From Microbacterium sp. VKM Ac-2923 (lineage in GTDB: Bacteria > Actinomycetota > Actinomycetes > Actinomycetales > Microbacteriaceae): a DNA stretch of 64,000 nt. The translations under genes were made by a program, and so were the position numbers. The notes beneath the pieces were generated by a model. It was not told where the DNA came from. It did no database searches and worked only from the letters and a program-made list of their open reading frames with translations. The stretch covers positions 1 to 64,000 of the forward strand of contig NZ_JALGRP010000007.1 of NCBI RefSeq assembly GCF_022815605.1. Reading direction: 5' to 3'. Positions 63,086 to 64,000 of this stretch are shown here, in pieces; the first letter of the stretch is position 1, and each line of letters opens with the position of its first letter.

Positions 63086-64000
63086 GCCGTCGACGCCGTA
63101 CAGCGAGTGGGACGGCTTCGGCTTCGCGACGCGGCAGGTGCACGCCGGCGAACAAGAAGAGCTCACCCACGGTTCGCGCATCACGCCCGTACACCTCTCG
63201 GCGGCGTACCGATTCGCGTCGTTCCAGGAGGCGACCGACCGGTTCGCCGGCGCCGACCTCGGCCACCTCTACTCCCGCAACGCCAACCCGACCAACCAGG
63301 TCGCCGAGCGTCGCCTCGCCTCGCTCGAGGGCGGTTCGGGCGCGATCGTCGTGGGCTCCGGCCAAGCGGCCATCACCGTTTCGCTCCTCGCGCTCGCCGG
63401 TTCCGGTGAGCACATCGTCTCGACCGCCAGCATTTACAGCGGCACGCGCGTGCTGTTCGACCGCACGTTCGCGCGCATGGGCGTCACGGTCGACTACGTC
63501 TGGGATCCGAACGACGAGGCCGAGTGGGACAGGCTGATCCGCCCCGAGACGAAGGCGATCTTCACCGAGACGCTGCCGAACCCCAAGAACGATGTCGTCG
63601 ACATCGCGCTCGTCGGGCGCATCGCGAAACGCCACGGCATCCCGCTCGTCGTCGACAACACGATAGCCACGCCCTTCCTCGTCCGCCCGATCGAGCACGG
63701 CGCCGACATCGTCGTGCACTCCGCCACGAAGTTCCTCTCGGGCCACGGTGCCAACCTCGCCGGGGCAGTGGTTGACGGCGGAACGTTCGACTGGGTGGCA
63801 TCCGACCGCTCCTACCCCGCCCTCACCGACACCCCGATCGCCACCCATTCGTCGCTCGTCGAGGCATTCGGACCGCGTGCGTTCGAACTGTCGCTGCGTT
63901 TCGGTATCGCCAACGACACCGGGCCGGCGCTCTCGCCGCTCAACGGATTCCTGCTGCAGCAGGGCATGGAGACCCTGTCGGTGCGCATGCGGCAGCATCT
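63078..64000 (+). CDS. metY: O-acetylhomoserine sulfhydrylase-like PLP enzyme (3' end missing)
   Basis: 307 codons to the window edge, all open, beginning at the GTG at 63078 which overlaps the end of the ATP-grasp gene by eight bases. It belongs to the Cys/Met metabolism PLP family: the PLP-binding lysine lies in [16 protein letters not shown], with [20 protein letters not shown] upstream. The sequence and the early start pattern ([12 protein letters not shown]) fit MetY, which makes homocysteine from O-acetylhomoserine and sulfide. The C-terminal ~120 residues lie beyond the window. Confidence 0.85.
   Translation, partial: MAEPSTPYSEWDGFGFATRQVHAGEQEELTHGSRITPVHLSAAYRFASFQEATDRFAGADLGHLYSRNANPTNQVAERRLASLEGGSGAIVVGSGQAAITVSLLALAGSGEHIVSTASIYSGTRVLFDRTFARMGVTVDYVWDPNDEAEWDRLIRPETKAIFTETLPNPKNDVVDIALVGRIAKRHGIPLVVDNTIATPFLVRPIEHGADIVVHSATKFLSGHGANLAGAVVDGGTFDWVASDRSYPALTDTPIATHSSLVEAFGPRAFELSLRFGIANDTGPALSPLNGFLLQQGMETLSVRMRQH

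Overview
This window looks like the replication-origin region of a high-GC actinobacterium, most likely Microbacterium or a close Microbacteriaceae relative. The reasons are an Lsr2-family protein, the FhaA-FhaB-PstP-RodA-PbpA-PknA-PknB cluster, CrgA, a class E sortase, DUF3566 beside GyrA, and the order gyrA-gyrB-dciA-recF-dnaN-dnaA-rpmH-rnpA-yidD-yidC-jag-rsmG-parA-parB. The genus is an inference; no 16S gene is present.

Layout. (1) 1-9543: the 3' end of an Lsr2-like gene, then an accessory island of about 8.9 kb. The island is bounded by a 55-bp direct repeat (561-615 and 9491-9545, two mismatches by eye) beside a tRNA-Leu gene, and a further 24-bp copy of the tRNA-Leu 3' end lies at 9378-9401. 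It holds an XRE/ImmA-type protein coupled to a protein with a TGT-like zinc motif, a DUF4238 protein, a GNAT-like protein, a large unrecognised 708-residue protein, a small secreted protein and a transposase-like remnant. (2) 9544-23923: tRNA-Leu, the FHA/phosphatase/RodA/PBP/Ser-Thr kinase cluster, a glutamine amidotransferase, sortase, CrgA, rhomboid protease, cyclophilin, a YbaK-type deacylase, a NUDIX hydrolase, tRNA-Ala and tRNA-Ile. (3) 23992-37281: the replication core, with oriC spread over the dnaN-dnaA and dnaA-rpmH spacers, then the RNase P and membrane-insertion genes and rsmG. (4) 37282-41566: a 4.3-kb stretch without a credible gene, containing five parS-like sites; a sixth lies on the parA start. 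(5) 41567-47334: parAB, trxAB and murJ. (6) 47331-64000: a DUF6049 protein, methyltransferases, the CCA-adding enzyme, a PadR/membrane-protein pair, a GAF regulator-aldehyde dehydrogenase-DUF779 group, a secreted protein, an ATP-grasp protein and a MetY-like enzyme cut by the window end.

How the parts fit. The left conserved block couples peptidoglycan synthesis (RodA, PbpA) to phospho-signalling (PknA, PknB, PstP, FHA readers). The centre encodes initiation, the sliding clamp, gyrase and chromosome partitioning. None of the three tRNA genes encodes its CCA end, which fits the CCA-adding enzyme gene at 51296. The most unusual regions are the repeat-bounded island with its immA/TGT-like pair and the parS-bearing gene desert.
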